From NCBI RefSeq assembly GCF_001657475.1, contig NZ_LXEY01000112.1, positions 1 through 36,168 on the forward strand: a stretch of DNA of 36,168 nt, read 5' to 3'. The translations under genes were made by a program, and so were the position numbers. Origin of the DNA: Enteractinococcus helveticum. Lineage in GTDB: Bacteria; Actinomycetota; Actinomycetes; Actinomycetales; Micrococcaceae. Positions within the stretch are counted from its first letter, which is position 1; each line of letters starts with the position of its first letter. This document shows positions 1 to 9,249 of this stretch, piece by piece. Under the pieces are notes generated by a model. The model ran no database searches and was not told the DNA's origin. It was given only the letters and a program-made list of their open reading frames with translations.

Positions 1-102
1 CACAAATAAGCCCATGCACTCATCATAAACCGCCCAATTAGTGACCCAAAACGCAAACTCAAAACCCGCTGACTAGGCACGACACCTAACCCAACCGGAA
101 AA

Positions 103-648
103 TCAGCACTCACTTGTGCAAGTCAGGTTAAAACCGGTGACCTCATCGGTCTCACCGGCTTCAGCTGCAGAACGCATCTGGTCCAGCAGGTCTCCCATAT
201 TGATGGAATCTGCTGTGTCAACGCTGTCACTAATGTCGGCATATTTACCAGCGAATTCTGCCGCGACCTGGCTCCGTTGGTCTTCGGGCAGCATTGGACC
301 CATGGTTTCAAGCACCATATCCATGGAGACGTAGACGTCGTCACCGAAGAACGACATCATGGGTTCTTGAGCGTCACCCAGGCGGATCGCCGTGGCCGAG
401 CCATCTAAGGCACCATAGATTTGCAGATCAGAAAGATTTCCACCCAGCATCTCCTCGATGACCGCGGCATCACCGGCCATTTCCTCGGGCAAGGCCCCTG
501 AGATTCCCATCGCATCAGAGGCAGCCATGGAGTCCCACATCTGGGCCTCGATATCATCAAATGCTGGAACGTCGGAAGCGCCGGCACAACCGGTGAGCGC
601 TAACCCGGCAATCGCGGTAGCAGCTACGGCGCGGAGAGATCGTGACAT
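103..648 (-). CDS. Small secreted lipoprotein of unknown function
   Basis: The 181-residue product starts with a short basic segment (MSRSLR), a hydrophobic stretch and the lipobox L-T-G-C at about residues 18-21. It should therefore be exported, lipidated on the cysteine and held on the outer face of the membrane. The rest is acidic and rich in Met, Ala, Asp and Glu, with a Cys pair near the C-terminus (CTSEC). No catalytic motif is visible. Overall shape recalls actinobacterial LppX/LprG-like or LolA-like lipoproteins, but that is only a resemblance of size and architecture. A purine-rich stretch (AGAAGAAAG) precedes the ATG. It stands alone, separated from the ectoine operon by about 240 bp, and I do not recognise its function. 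Confidence 0.75.
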   Translation of the reverse strand: MSRSLRAVAATAIAGLALTGCAGASDVPAFDDIEAQMWDSMAASDAMGISGALPEEMAGDAAVIEEMLGGNLSDLQIYGALDGSATAIRLGDAQEPMMSFFGDDVYVSMDMVLETMGPMLPEDQRSQVAAEFAGKYADISDSVDTADSINMGDLLDQMRSAAEAGETDEVTGFNLTCTSEC

Positions 649-822
649 AGGTTCTAGTCTTTCTTCTGAAGTTTTCGTGATGAAAGATTCTCAGCGTAGG
701 AGGTGCCCTACCTAAGCAACAACTTTCAAGTGTAGACCGCTGGGATTCTTTCAAGCCGCACCATGACGACGCCCGCGACCTGCCCTGTCAAATGGCCCTA
801 GAGACTTTGTCCTGGCGCAGCA

Positions 823-867
823 ACAGCGGCGCAGCGTGTGTCTGCCGTGAACACGCTGCGCCGCTGT
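823..867 (-). terminator. Strong hairpin after ectC (likely terminator)
   Basis: Two 17-nt arms (823-839 and 851-867) are perfectly complementary around an 11-nt loop, 25 bp beyond the ectC stop. The stem is GC-rich. The T-run (CTTTTCTC) lies on the plus-strand side, so for the ect operon this is a hairpin without a clear U-tract, which is common in actinobacteria. No plus-strand gene ends here. Confidence 0.65.
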
Positions 868-891
868 CTTTTCTCAAAAACCGAAATCCGG

Positions 892-1368
892 CTAGGAGGT
901 CATCGCTGGAGTGACTGCCTGGGACTCGATTTTCGTTTCTTCGCCGACGCGTGCACCAGTTGGCACTTTTCGATCGGCTTCAGCTTCGGTGATGAGTGGG
1001 TAGACGCCAGACTCATCGTGGGTTTCGCGGCCGGTAACCGGCGGGTTGAAGACACAGGCCATGCGCAGCTCGGTTTCAGCACGCACGGTGTGTTTTTCGT
1101 GGCCATCGAGTAGGTACAGCGTGCCGTCACGAAGGTCGTGAACTTCGCCGGTTTCCTCATTGGTCAAGGTGCCGGTGCCCTGCACGCAGTAGACGGCTTC
1201 AATGTGGTTTTCGTAATGGAATGTCGACGTCGTACCGGCATAAATCACGGTGTCGTGCACCGAGAAACCCACGCCTTCGCGGGCTAACACGATGCGACGG
1301 GAACGCCAGGTTTCGGATTTGACGTCGCGTTCGGTGTCGTTGAGGTCTTCTAGTTGGGTGACAATCAT
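892..1368 (-). CDS. ectC: L-ectoine synthase EctC
   Basis: Last step of ectoine synthesis: water-eliminating cyclisation of N-gamma-acetyl-L-2,4-diaminobutyrate to the compatible solute ectoine, in the cytoplasm. The product is a single cupin. It starts MIVTQLEDL, which is typical of EctC, and carries the family stretches around [10 protein letters not shown] (metal-binding and active-site strand) and [15 protein letters not shown]. At 158 residues it is longer than the usual 130 or so, the extra length being a C-terminal tail after GVYPLI. It is the third gene of the operon, 30 bp after ectB, and follows the standard ectA-ectB-ectC order. No hydroxylase gene (ectD) is adjacent. Confidence 0.95.
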   Translation of the reverse strand: MIVTQLEDLNDTERDVKSETWRSRRIVLAREGVGFSVHDTVIYAGTTSTFHYENHIEAVYCVQGTGTLTNEETGEVHDLRDGTLYLLDGHEKHTVRAETELRMACVFNPPVTGRETHDESGVYPLITEAEADRKVPTGARVGEETKIESQAVTPAMTS

Positions 1369-1398
1369 ATGTGGGTCCTTTCGCAGGCTGTGGTGGTT

Positions 1399-2694
1399 TT
1401 AGGCGGTGGCGGTTGCCGGTTCAAAGACCAGAGTGATGTCTTGACCGGTGACATCAGCGATGCAATCCGCCAGGATGTTCAGGCCACGTTCCAGCACAAC
1501 CAGGTCGATGTTCAGGGCTGGCATGAGCTTCAGGACTTCGTCCTGTGGCCCGGAGGTCTCCATCAGCAGGCCTTTTTCGAACCCTGCGGCGGCGACTTTT
1601 CCGGCGATCTGGGGGTCTTGGAAGTACAGGCCGGTCAGTAGGCCGCGACCTTTGACGGATGTGTCTTCGACTTCGATGGCGATTTTGGTCAGTGCGTCCT
1701 GAACGGTGTCAATGACCTTGGCCAGGTGGCCGTTTTGGAACGAGTCATCGGCCCAGTAGCGGCGCAGTGCTGCGGTGGCGGTGACAAAGGCCGGGTTGTT
1801 GCCGCGGAAGGTACCGTTGTGCTCGCCCGGTGCCCAGACATCAAGTTCTGGGGTGAACAGGGTCAGTGCCATTGGCATCCCGTAGCCGGAGATGGATTTG
1901 GAGACGCACACGATATCTGGAACGATGCCGGCTTCCTCGAAGCTGAAGAAGGTGCCCGTGCGGCCGCAGCCGGCTTGGACGTCGTCGACGATCAGCAGGA
2001 TGTCGTGGCGTTGGGTCAGCTCGCGCAGACCGCGCAGCCATTCGGCGCGTGCGGCGTTCAAGCCACCTTCACCTTGGACGGTTTCCACGATGATCGCGGC
2101 GGGTTTGTCCACGCCGGAGCCGGAGTCTTCCAGGACGCGTTCCAGCCACAGGAAGTCTGCGGTCTCGCCGTCGAGGTAGTTGTCGTATGGGATCTTGGAG
2201 CTATTGGTCAGGGGCATGCCGGCACCCTGACGCTTCATCGAGTTACCAGTGACCGACAGTGAGCCCAGGGTCATGCCGTGGAATGCGTTGGTAAATGACA
2301 GGATGTGCTGACGCCCGGTGACCTTGCGTGCTAATTTCAGCGCGGTTTCCACGGTGTTGGTACCCGTTGGCCCAGGGAACATGACTTTATAGTCCAATTC
2401 GCGCGGCTGCAGGATGATCTCCTTGAACGCCGTCAAGAATTCCCGTTTGGCCGGAGTCATCATGTCCAATGAGTGCACCAGCGCATCGGAGCTGAGGTAG
2501 TTGAGCAGTTCGGTGCGCAGTTCTGGGTTGTTATGGCCGTAGTTCAGGGCACCGGCCCCGGAGAAGAAGTCGATGTATTCTTTGCCCTGCTCATCAGTGA
2601 GGGTCGAGCCGGAGGCTGCGGTGAACACGGTGGGCCAGCTGCGGCAGTAGCTGCGGACCTGTGATTCTGTGGTTTCGAAAATGGTGGTATCCAT
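1399..2694 (-). CDS. ectB: Diaminobutyrate--2-oxoglutarate transaminase EctB
   Basis: Class III PLP-dependent aminotransferase making L-2,4-diaminobutyrate from aspartate-4-semialdehyde with glutamate as amino donor, the first step of ectoine synthesis. Family features in its 431 residues include [11 protein letters not shown] near 106-116, ETVQGEGG near 204-211, the cofactor aspartate in [14 protein letters not shown] (about 234-247), and the Schiff-base lysine at about K266 in [11 protein letters not shown]. Full length for EctB. It sits between ectA (78-bp gap) and ectC (30-bp gap), consistent with one transcript. Paralogous ornithine or GABA transaminases are ruled out by context and by the EctB-like N-terminus. 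Confidence 0.96.
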   Translation of the reverse strand: MDTTIFETTESQVRSYCRSWPTVFTAASGSTLTDEQGKEYIDFFSGAGALNYGHNNPELRTELLNYLSSDALVHSLDMMTPAKREFLTAFKEIILQPRELDYKVMFPGPTGTNTVETALKLARKVTGRQHILSFTNAFHGMTLGSLSVTGNSMKRQGAGMPLTNSSKIPYDNYLDGETADFLWLERVLEDSGSGVDKPAAIIVETVQGEGGLNAARAEWLRGLRELTQRHDILLIVDDVQAGCGRTGTFFSFEEAGIVPDIVCVSKSISGYGMPMALTLFTPELDVWAPGEHNGTFRGNNPAFVTATAALRRYWADDSFQNGHLAKVIDTVQDALTKIAIEVEDTSVKGRGLLTGLYFQDPQIAGKVAAAGFEKGLLMETSGPQDEVLKLMPALNIDLVVLERGLNILADCIADVTGQDITLVFEPATATA

Positions 2695-2772
2695 GAAAGC
2701 CCTTTCAGGGTGTTGGTGAACTGTTTTTGCACAGCACAGCTGCGCAATAAAATTAGGAAATCGGGTGAGTGA

Positions 2773-3330
2773 TTAGTTCAGCGCCAGTTCATTGGCAGCC
2801 GCACGACGACGTAGCAGCTCGGGTACTAACGGTCCGATGCGGTGTAAGTATTCGGTGTCATGCCCATCCGGATACATCTCGCGGGTGAACAACGCTTCGG
2901 TATCATGTGCCGCTTCGTGTCGGTGGGCAAGCGAAGCGAAAAGGTGTTTGGACGCGGCATTGTCATCGGTCACGGTGGTTTCCAGGTGCTCTGCTCCAGT
3001 GGTTTCGACCAAATAATCCAGCATCCTGCTGGCCAGTCCCTGGCCTCGTGCCGCCGCATCGACGGCGACCTGCCAGATCAACAGGGTGGTGGGGTCGTTT
3101 GGCCGAAAGAATCCGGTAACAAAACCCATCAGGGTGCCGTCCTGGGTCGTGGCGACAACACTGGTATCGGCGAAGTCTCGGCACCACAGCAGATAGTGGT
3201 ACGAAGAGTTCAGATCAAGCACCCCGGTTGCACGGGTCAGACGCCAAATATTGGCGCCATCAGAAAGCCTCGGCGACCGGAGATTGATAGTAGAACCAGA
3301 AGGATCGTTCTTGGTTTCGGAAAGATGCAT
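2773..3330 (-). CDS. ectA: L-2,4-diaminobutyrate acetyltransferase EctA
   Basis: GNAT-fold acetyltransferase that transfers acetyl from acetyl-CoA to the gamma-amino group of diaminobutyrate. In its 185 residues the acetyl-CoA pyrophosphate loop is seen as AARGQGLASRML. The substrate region near the N-terminus has the EctA-typical NSSYHYLLWCRDFADTSVVA. It is the first gene of the operon, so regulation in response to salt would act in the roughly 420-bp divergent region upstream, shared with the phosphatase gene. No consensus operator could be picked out there by eye. Confidence 0.95.
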   Translation of the reverse strand: MHLSETKNDPSGSTINLRSPRLSDGANIWRLTRATGVLDLNSSYHYLLWCRDFADTSVVATTQDGTLMGFVTGFFRPNDPTTLLIWQVAVDAAARGQGLASRMLDYLVETTGAEHLETTVTDDNAASKHLFASLAHRHEAAHDTEALFTREMYPDGHDTEYLHRIGPLVPELLRRRAAANELALN

Positions 3331-3752
3331 AAGCTCAACAATAACGAGCTGAGGATTCAGATCAACCGGCTAAACCGCGACTTTCGCACGCAATCCACCC
3401 TGTCATGGGCCCTGAAAACCCGCCCAGACCGGCAAGCTGTTGCCGATCTGTACTCAGTGCACTGGGGCCCGCCCTCGACTAGAGAGACGTTATTGAATTG
3501 TTACCTCTTCGTTGCGTTCTTGTTATAAATAAGGGCCCGCGGTGCCGTGGCGGATGGATGAGAAGTCAGTTCCCTGGGTGAAAAACCGTGTGTCATTGCT
3601 CATAAAACCCCAAAAAGACCGCTGACTTCACCTGTCGGCAACCTTCAGGTGCCCCAACAGGCAGACATATATCGCCGAACGTTCAACTGCTCTCGCCACG
3701 ATGTCGAATGTTCCCTCAAATACTCAAACATCACTCCTCGGAGGTGACCTTC
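3331..3752. other. Divergent intergenic region, ectA / phosphatase
   Basis: This 422-bp stretch separates the divergent ectoine operon and phosphatase gene. I see no convincing gene in it: the longer open frames across it are fragments antisense to ectA. The clearest promoter-like element is an extended -10 at 3521-3530. Just ahead of the phosphatase start is a strong ribosome binding site, GGAGGTGA at 3740-3747. Confidence 0.5.
3521..3530 (+). promoter_or_regulatory. Possible extended -10 promoter element
   Basis: The sequence TGTTATAAAT matches an extended -10 (TG, one base, TATAAA). A weak -35 candidate, TTACCT, lies 17 bp upstream at 3501-3506. If used, the phosphatase message would have a leader of roughly 215 nt. 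This is a pattern match only. Confidence 0.3.
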
Positions 3753-6284
3753 TTGACTCGCATCTCTCGCTGGCTGCCTGCCTCAACGCTGACCGTTGGG
3801 CTCGTGGCATCCAGCCTGGCGGTTATTGCCCCAGCACAAGCCAACCTTGAAGTCGACCCAGAATCTGACGTTCTGATCGACGAAACCACTACGTGGCGCT
3901 ACCTTGACGACGGAACGGATCCGGCCAACGGCCTGCCGTCCCGCACCGACTGGACCGCACCAGAATTCGACGACTCCTCATGGGATTCTGCCCCTGGCAG
4001 TTTCGGCGCGCTTCGCGGCGAAATAGCTGAGCTCAATGGCGGCTACACACCAGACAACCTGCTGTCACAGTACAAAGACAGCACAAACACCAATAAGGAA
4101 GCCTTCTTCTTCCGTTCCGAATTCACGGTGGACACCGATGAACTCGACCAGGACGATGAAGTCAACGGCGCGATCTTGTACGACGACGCCGCAATCATCT
4201 ATGTCAACGGCAAGCGCGTTGGCGGTTTCCATGACGAAGAGCTGGCATTCACCGAAGAAGGCGATGATCGCAACCTGGTCTACGGTGGTGCCAACGCATC
4301 AGCTCCGCGCTACCGTGAGTTTACGGTCCCTGAAGACCTGATCGAAGACGGCGAAAACACCATCGCCGTCCAACTGCACAATGGTCGTGATAATAGCTCG
4401 GATCTCTACTTCGAACTGGAACACCTCACGGTGGAGACCAACGAGCCAGAAGGCCCGACCGCCATGCTGTTGCAGATGGGTGCTGACCCGTCCGAGCGCC
4501 GTCTGTCATGGCTGACAGACTCCGGCGTTGCAGAGTCCGTGCAGATCGCCTCCGGCGCAGTAGACACTATGCCTGAAAATGCCACAACCATCGAAACATC
4601 CGTCCAGGACGATTCCGCTCACGAGGGCAAACAATACGCCCACGCCACCCTGTCGGCTCTGACCCCAGGCACCTACAGCTACCGTGTGGGTTCCGCTGAA
4701 GGCACATGGTCCGATATCGCCCAGTTTGAAGTCCACTCCAACGATGTAGAACACACTTTCACCCTCGTCGGTGACCCACAGCTGGGCTCGTCGGGTAACT
4801 TGCAGTCGGATGGTGCCGGTTGGCAGCGTGCCCTTGATGCCAACGATCAGCTATTCCCCGAATCCCAATACATCCACTCTGTTGGCGACCAGGTTGAGAC
4901 CTACTCCGGTACCCCAGATGAATATCTGACGTTCATCGCGCCACAGCAGCTGCGTTCGCAGCCACTGATGGCAACCCTTGGCAACCACGACTACAACCGC
5001 AGCTCGCCACAGGATCTGTTCGGTCAGCACTACAACCTGCCAAACCTGGCAGACTACGACCCAACCGAAGGTAGCTACTGGTTCATTTACAACGACGTGC
5101 TGCACCTAAACATCAGCACCGAATTCCGTTCCGACTACGACGCTCACCGTGAGTTCTTGGAAACCACTATCGCACAACACGGCGACGACGTCTCGTGGAC
5201 CATGCTGACCTTCCACCGCCCGCTGTACAGCGGCGGTAATCACTCGGTCACCGGCACTACCGACGGTATCCGTGACAACCTTGGCCCAATCATCAATGAC
5301 CTGGATATCGACGTCGTACTGACCGGCCACGACCACTCCTACACGCGCAGCTACTTGATTGACGGTGAAGGCAATCAGGTTGATCCTGCTGCATCCGAAG
5401 TCATTGTCGATGCTGAAGGCAATGTCACCGACCAGGAACTGATCGCCGACTACGAGGGCACGGACTCCAGCCAACGTCTAGAAGACGGCAACTACGTTCG
5501 TGTCACCTCGGATGAGGATGAGACCCTGTTCGTCACGGCCAACTCCTCGAGTGGTTCCAAGTTCTACAACTTGCAGGACGTTGGAAGCTACCGCGACGGT
5601 TATGTCCCGCGCTTCCGCGACCAGCAGCGTGAACAGAACATCACCGGTGTTGAAGTCACCCAGTGCACTGTCACCACCAATACGGTTGAACTCGATGGCA
5701 CAGTCGTCGACAAGGTTGAACTGCTGCGTGACCATACCGCACCGGTCATCACCGCCGGTGCGGCTACCGTTGAACTCGACGGCGAATTTGATCCGCTGGC
5801 CGGTCTGGAAATCTCCGATGACTGTGCCGTGCTGACCACTGACGACGTTGACGTCGACGGCGAAATCGACACCTCGGTGCTGGGTGCCCAGACCGTGACC
5901 TACCGCGTCGCGGACGAAGCCGGCAACGAGACTGAATTCGAGCGCGTTGTCACCGTGGCTGAAGCCCCAGCTGAAGATAACGATGACGATAACAATGAGG
6001 ATCCAACGCCGATTCCAACCCCGGGCGAGGATGATGACAACACCCAGGATCCAAACAGCAACGATGTCACCGACGGCAACAATGTCGGCGGTACCGATGG
6101 TGACGATTCTGATGACGCCAACGATGATGATCTGACTGACGCTGATCGTGTCGCTGATACCGATCGTGACGGCGCACTGGCCAACACCGGTGCCAGCATC
6201 ATGTGGGTCGTAGCGATTGGTCTGGCTGCCCTAGCAATTGGTCTAGTCTTGTTCTTGGTCAAGCGTAATAGGCTGACCCCATAA
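3753..6284 (+). CDS. Cell-wall-anchored purple acid phosphatase-like metallophosphoesterase
   Basis: Predicted surface phosphoesterase of about 843 residues. The TTG at 3753 is preferred over an ATG 45 bp upstream because GGAGGTGA lies 5 nt before it, and the protein then begins with a clean signal peptide (MTRISRWLP, hydrophobic core, APAQA). After an N-terminal beta-sandwich region come an Fn3-like segment and a calcineurin-like phosphatase domain with GDPQLG, GDQVE, GNHDY, FHRPLY and GHDHSYTR. These motifs supply the metal ligands and fit the purple acid phosphatase pattern. Next are an Ig-like domain (DHTAPVITA...DEAGNETEF) and a very acidic Asp/Asn/Pro linker. The C-terminus has LANTG (about 809-813), a transmembrane segment and a basic tail (KRNR). 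LAxTG is the motif known for class E sortases. Likely role: releasing phosphate from external phosphoesters. The substrate is unknown. Confidence 0.88.
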   Translation: MTRISRWLPASTLTVGLVASSLAVIAPAQANLEVDPESDVLIDETTTWRYLDDGTDPANGLPSRTDWTAPEFDDSSWDSAPGSFGALRGEIAELNGGYTPDNLLSQYKDSTNTNKEAFFFRSEFTVDTDELDQDDEVNGAILYDDAAIIYVNGKRVGGFHDEELAFTEEGDDRNLVYGGANASAPRYREFTVPEDLIEDGENTIAVQLHNGRDNSSDLYFELEHLTVETNEPEGPTAMLLQMGADPSERRLSWLTDSGVAESVQIASGAVDTMPENATTIETSVQDDSAHEGKQYAHATLSALTPGTYSYRVGSAEGTWSDIAQFEVHSNDVEHTFTLVGDPQLGSSGNLQSDGAGWQRALDANDQLFPESQYIHSVGDQVETYSGTPDEYLTFIAPQQLRSQPLMATLGNHDYNRSSPQDLFGQHYNLPNLADYDPTEGSYWFIYNDVLHLNISTEFRSDYDAHREFLETTIAQHGDDVSWTMLTFHRPLYSGGNHSVTGTTDGIRDNLGPIINDLDIDVVLTGHDHSYTRSYLIDGEGNQVDPAASEVIVDAEGNVTDQELIADYEGTDSSQRLEDGNYVRVTSDEDETLFVTANSSSGSKFYNLQDVGSYRDGYVPRFRDQQREQNITGVEVTQCTVTTNTVELDGTVVDKVELLRDHTAPVITAGAATVELDGEFDPLAGLEISDDCAVLTTDDVDVDGEIDTSVLGAQTVTYRVADEAGNETEFERVVTVAEAPAEDNDDDNNEDPTPIPTPGEDDDNTQDPNSNDVTDGNNVGGTDGDDSDDANDDDLTDADRVADTDRDGALANTGASIMWVVAIGLAALAIGLVLFLVKRNRLTP

Positions 6285-6326
6285 CCACCATGAACCATCT
6301 GTAAGACCCACCCGTCTGACAGATTC

Positions 6327-6374
6327 ACCGGCGGTGTACCTTCTTGATCCCGAAGGTACACCGCCGGTTTTTTC
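6327..6374. terminator. Bidirectional intrinsic terminator
   Basis: A perfect 17-bp stem (6327-6343 with 6352-6368, 8-nt loop) is followed by a T-run on the plus strand. It lies between the convergent ends of the phosphatase and citrate-transporter genes. It is the clearest rho-independent terminator in the window for the plus strand. Confidence 0.9.
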
Positions 6375-6428
6375 TACATTCGAATCGAGCACGTTGCGGG
6401 TTCACGTTCGATAGGGCAAGTGGTTAAG

Positions 6429-7799
6429 CTACACCTGTACGATCCCCATGAGTACCGCGACCAGCAGCATCAGGATGCTGAAGCCCCACATGATCACAAA
6501 CGAATAGCGAATGTGCTTACCAATATCTGCGTCAGCAAGTCCCATCGCCAACCAGACTGCCGGAGCGAATGGGCTGACGAATGTACCGATGACATTGCCG
6601 ACCAACAGGGCATATGCAGTTGATGTCGGGGAGACACCGAATTGGCTTGCGGTTGCTTCTACTACAGGCAGTACGGAAAAGTAATAGGCGTCGGTGGAGG
6701 TGAGCATATCCAGCGGCACTCCGAAGAATCCAACAATTAGGTGCAAGTACTGCCCCACCGATTCGGGGATGATTTGCAGCATGGCTAGCGCAACGTTTTC
6801 TAACATTCCGGATTCATTGAGCACGCCTAAGAACACGGCCGCGGCGATGATCACAGCCGCCATCATCAGCGCATTGGGGGCGTGGGCTTTCATCCGATCA
6901 ATTTGGAGTTTGGCCGAATTGAAGTTCATTGGGAGCAGTATTGCAACGCCCAGTACGAAGCTCAGGGCCGGATCCAGCCAGCCGGCTAACATGGTGGTGA
7001 GCACGGCGATGACGATGACAATGTTCAACCAGTAAATAACCGGGTGGGCGTTGATCTTGCCCTCGAGGTCTTTGCGCTCTAGTTTCTGGCGGGCTGTAAA
7101 GTCGTTGGCAATTTTACCCACGTCAACGTTTCCAACGGATTGCTGGGTGCCGGTACCGACTCTGGCGTTAATACGACGCATTTCCCGGACGCCCAAGAGC
7201 ACAGCCAAACCGATGAGAAGTAGCAGGCCGACACCCTGCAGTGGGATCAGCGGCTGGTACATTTCACCGGGATCTTCACCGACCACCGTGGCAGCCCGAA
7301 TCAATGGGCCACCCCAGGGCACCATGTTCATAATCGAAGCTGAAAGACTCACGAGGAGCAACAGCAGATAGCGGCTCATATTGAGTGCCTGATATAGCGG
7401 CAGTAACGCCGGAATGGTCAGCAAGAAGGTGGTGGCTCCAGCGCCGTCGAGGTGTGCCAAAGCGCCAATCAATACGGTGCCAATAGCGACCAGGATGACC
7501 CGACCGCGTGTCATGAGAATGAGTCTTCGAATCACCGGATCAAATAACCCGGCGTCAGACAAGATGCCAAAGAATATGATGGCGAAAATGAACATCACTA
7601 CGATGCTCATCACTTGGCTCAGGCCTGAGTCAAAAAATCCTTGGAGGTCTTCGAGCCCAAAGCCTAATATCAGTGCTCCGACCGTGGGAACCACTGCCAT
7701 GGCGACCACCGGAGAAACCTTGCCCCAGATAAGCAAGCCGACGGTCACACCGATGATGGCGAGCCCAGCAATGGTCAAGACCAAATCAGGTTCAGTCAT
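6429..7799 (-). CDS. CitMHS-family citrate/cation symporter
   Basis: Polytopic membrane protein of 456 residues with about 12 hydrophobic segments and the signature stretches of the CitMHS family, such as HLDGAGATTFLLTIPALLPLY, SASIMNMVPWGGP and the late SPFAPAVWLAMGLADADIG. Members of this family take up citrate complexed with Mg2+ or Ca2+, together with protons, across the cytoplasmic membrane. Which metal complex this one prefers cannot be read from the sequence. The gene is monocistronic, with no CitAB-like two-component system or citrate lyase beside it. It ends at the shared terminator with the phosphatase gene. Confidence 0.88.
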   Translation of the reverse strand: MTEPDLVLTIAGLAIIGVTVGLLIWGKVSPVVAMAVVPTVGALILGFGLEDLQGFFDSGLSQVMSIVVMFIFAIIFFGILSDAGLFDPVIRRLILMTRGRVILVAIGTVLIGALAHLDGAGATTFLLTIPALLPLYQALNMSRYLLLLLVSLSASIMNMVPWGGPLIRAATVVGEDPGEMYQPLIPLQGVGLLLLIGLAVLLGVREMRRINARVGTGTQQSVGNVDVGKIANDFTARQKLERKDLEGKINAHPVIYWLNIVIVIAVLTTMLAGWLDPALSFVLGVAILLPMNFNSAKLQIDRMKAHAPNALMMAAVIIAAAVFLGVLNESGMLENVALAMLQIIPESVGQYLHLIVGFFGVPLDMLTSTDAYYFSVLPVVEATASQFGVSPTSTAYALLVGNVIGTFVSPFAPAVWLAMGLADADIGKHIRYSFVIMWGFSILMLLVAVLMGIVQV

Positions 7800-8113
7800 G
7801 AAAGGTGCGTCCCTTCAATGTTGTGAGCGTCGCGGGCCGAGATTCGGGCACGCGAAGCAAAAAGAATGATGGTAACCCGGTACACCTTAGGCATGTGCCG
7901 AGCACATTTGCCCAGGAGAAGGTTTATGTCCACGCACGCCAAAGCTCAAGGAATTTCTACTGAACCTCTCCAACGAGGGTTGTGCGCCATTGCCTTCCTA
8001 GTCACAATTGAACTGAGAGCCTCAAGCACGATTGAATATTGCCGACCCGAAACTCACAACCAGATAGTTGAATGTGACAGCAATAACACATGCTGTTGCT
8101 ACCCTGAGGCGCT
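7800..8113. other. Intergenic region upstream of the CitMHS gene
   Basis: This 314-bp segment lies between the 3' end of the DedA gene and the start of the citrate transporter. It should contain the transporter promoter. I see no gene, RNA, repeat or strong hairpin in it. Confidence 0.4.
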
Positions 8114-8890
8114 TCATCTCTCCGAACTGCGTGAACTCCCGTATGGTTTCTGCGCGACCAACCGGTCAATTCTCGCGGCAGCTTCCTCGGGACTTTCGGG
8201 CTGATAGTTCGGATCATTGGCACGACGGCGATTGCGCACAATTCGTACGGTCACCCAGATCGCAAGGACCACAACGACGGCACTCAGCACCACGTTGGAA
8301 AATACGTCTGCATAGTCGGAAATCAGATGGAAATTCGAGCCCAGCAGATAGCCACCCATAAGGAAGATCGTGTTCCAGATCAACGAGCCGATGGCGGTGA
8401 AGAGCGTAAACAGCCAGAAGTTCATTCGTTCAAGCCCAGCTGGGATTGAGATCAGCGAGCGAAAAATCGGGATCATTCGGCCAAAGAACACGGTCCAGTA
8501 GCCGTATTTCAGGAACCATCGTTCGGTGCGTTCGACGTCGTCAATATCGACTAACGGCATCATGTAGGCCGCTTTGTATAAGCGGTATCGTCCAAACCAG
8601 GCACCCAGACCGTAGAGCACCCACGCTCCGGTCACCGAACCAATGGTCGCCCACAATATGCCGGCTGCTGGGGTGAATGTTCCACTGGCAGCGGTGAATC
8701 CGGCCAACGCAAGAAACAGTTCCGATGGTATTGGCGGGAAGACGTTTTCAATAAATACTGCCAGGCTCAGTCCAATCGGACCGAGCGCTTCCATGACGGC
8801 CACGACAATGTCGCCGAGCCAACCATACGAGACGTCTTCAGGTGGCGTGGCGATGCCGGTTCGGCTGAGTACTATAGGCGTGATCATCAT
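8114..8890 (-). CDS. DedA-family membrane protein
   Basis: 258-residue integral membrane protein of the DedA/VTT superfamily, whose members act as lipid-carrier or phospholipid flippases and support envelope homeostasis and proton-motive force. Family hallmarks are ENVFPPIPSELFLALAGF near 45-62 and the FFGRMIPIFRSLISIPAGLERM block, whose Gly-Arg and Arg-Ser residues are conserved. A last transmembrane helix is followed by a basic, Arg/Glu-rich cytoplasmic tail of about 45 residues. It appears monocistronic. The lipid substrate, for instance undecaprenyl phosphate or phosphatidylethanolamine, cannot be assigned from sequence alone. Confidence 0.88.
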   Translation of the reverse strand: MMITPIVLSRTGIATPPEDVSYGWLGDIVVAVMEALGPIGLSLAVFIENVFPPIPSELFLALAGFTAASGTFTPAAGILWATIGSVTGAWVLYGLGAWFGRYRLYKAAYMMPLVDIDDVERTERWFLKYGYWTVFFGRMIPIFRSLISIPAGLERMNFWLFTLFTAIGSLIWNTIFLMGGYLLGSNFHLISDYADVFSNVVLSAVVVVLAIWVTVRIVRNRRRANDPNYQPESPEEAAARIDRLVAQKPYGSSRSSER

Positions 8891-8912
8891 TTTATACTAT
8901 CCATATCAGCCT

Positions 8913-8963
8913 GGATACACGCTGACACCGTCAACGCTGTATCGATAGAGATACTGTGTATCC
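8913..8963. promoter_or_regulatory. Inverted repeat upstream of the dedA-type gene
   Basis: The octamer GGATACAC at 8913-8920 is repeated in inverted orientation as GTGTATCC at 8956-8963, 23 bp and more upstream of the DedA start. The spacing of 35 bp suits a looped or paired operator better than a single dimer site. No regulator is suggested by the neighbours. Confidence 0.3.
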
Positions 8964-8983
8964 GAAAGCAGGAACATCAGAAC

Positions 8984-9235
8984 TCAGTGTTTGAAATGGA
9001 CAAACACCCGGCCGAAGTTCTTACTGTCTTTTTCAACCCGGTGATACCGGGCTTTAATGTCCTTGCGATCGAGAAACCGCAGGACTCGTTTTTTCAGCGC
9101 GCCGCTGCCCTTGCCCGGAATGATCTCAACGGTCTTAGCCTTGGTGGCTTCCGCTTCGTCGATGATGTCATGTAACGCTCGATCAAGGTCGCGACTCTTG
9201 TTGTAAATATCGTGCAGATCTAACTTCAATCGCAT
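8984..9235 (-). CDS. Small Smr-domain protein
   Basis: A stand-alone Smr (small MutS-related) domain of about 83 residues. It shows the N-terminal LDLHDIYNKS and the central EIIPGKGSGALKKRVLRFL, corresponding to the LDxH and (T/I)PGxGxG motifs of the family. Smr domains are nucleic-acid endonuclease or binding modules. I place the start at the second Met (9235) because GGGAG lies 5 nt before it, rather than at the Met four codons earlier. It begins just after the RibD-C-type gene on the same strand, so the two may be co-transcribed. Target and role are unknown. Confidence 0.75.
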   Translation of the reverse strand: MRLKLDLHDIYNKSRDLDRALHDIIDEAEATKAKTVEIIPGKGSGALKKRVLRFLDRKDIKARYHRVEKDSKNFGRVFVHFKH

Positions 9236-9249
9236 TCCGACTCCCATTC

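Noticed and set aside
1..102. Possible gene at the left edge
   Set aside because: The 102 bp before the lipoprotein stop contain no open frame or hairpin that can be supported.
2860..3528. 222-codon plus-strand open frame opposite ectA
   Set aside because: Mostly antisense to ectA. The part beyond ectA has no conserved motif, and no ribosome site fits its start.
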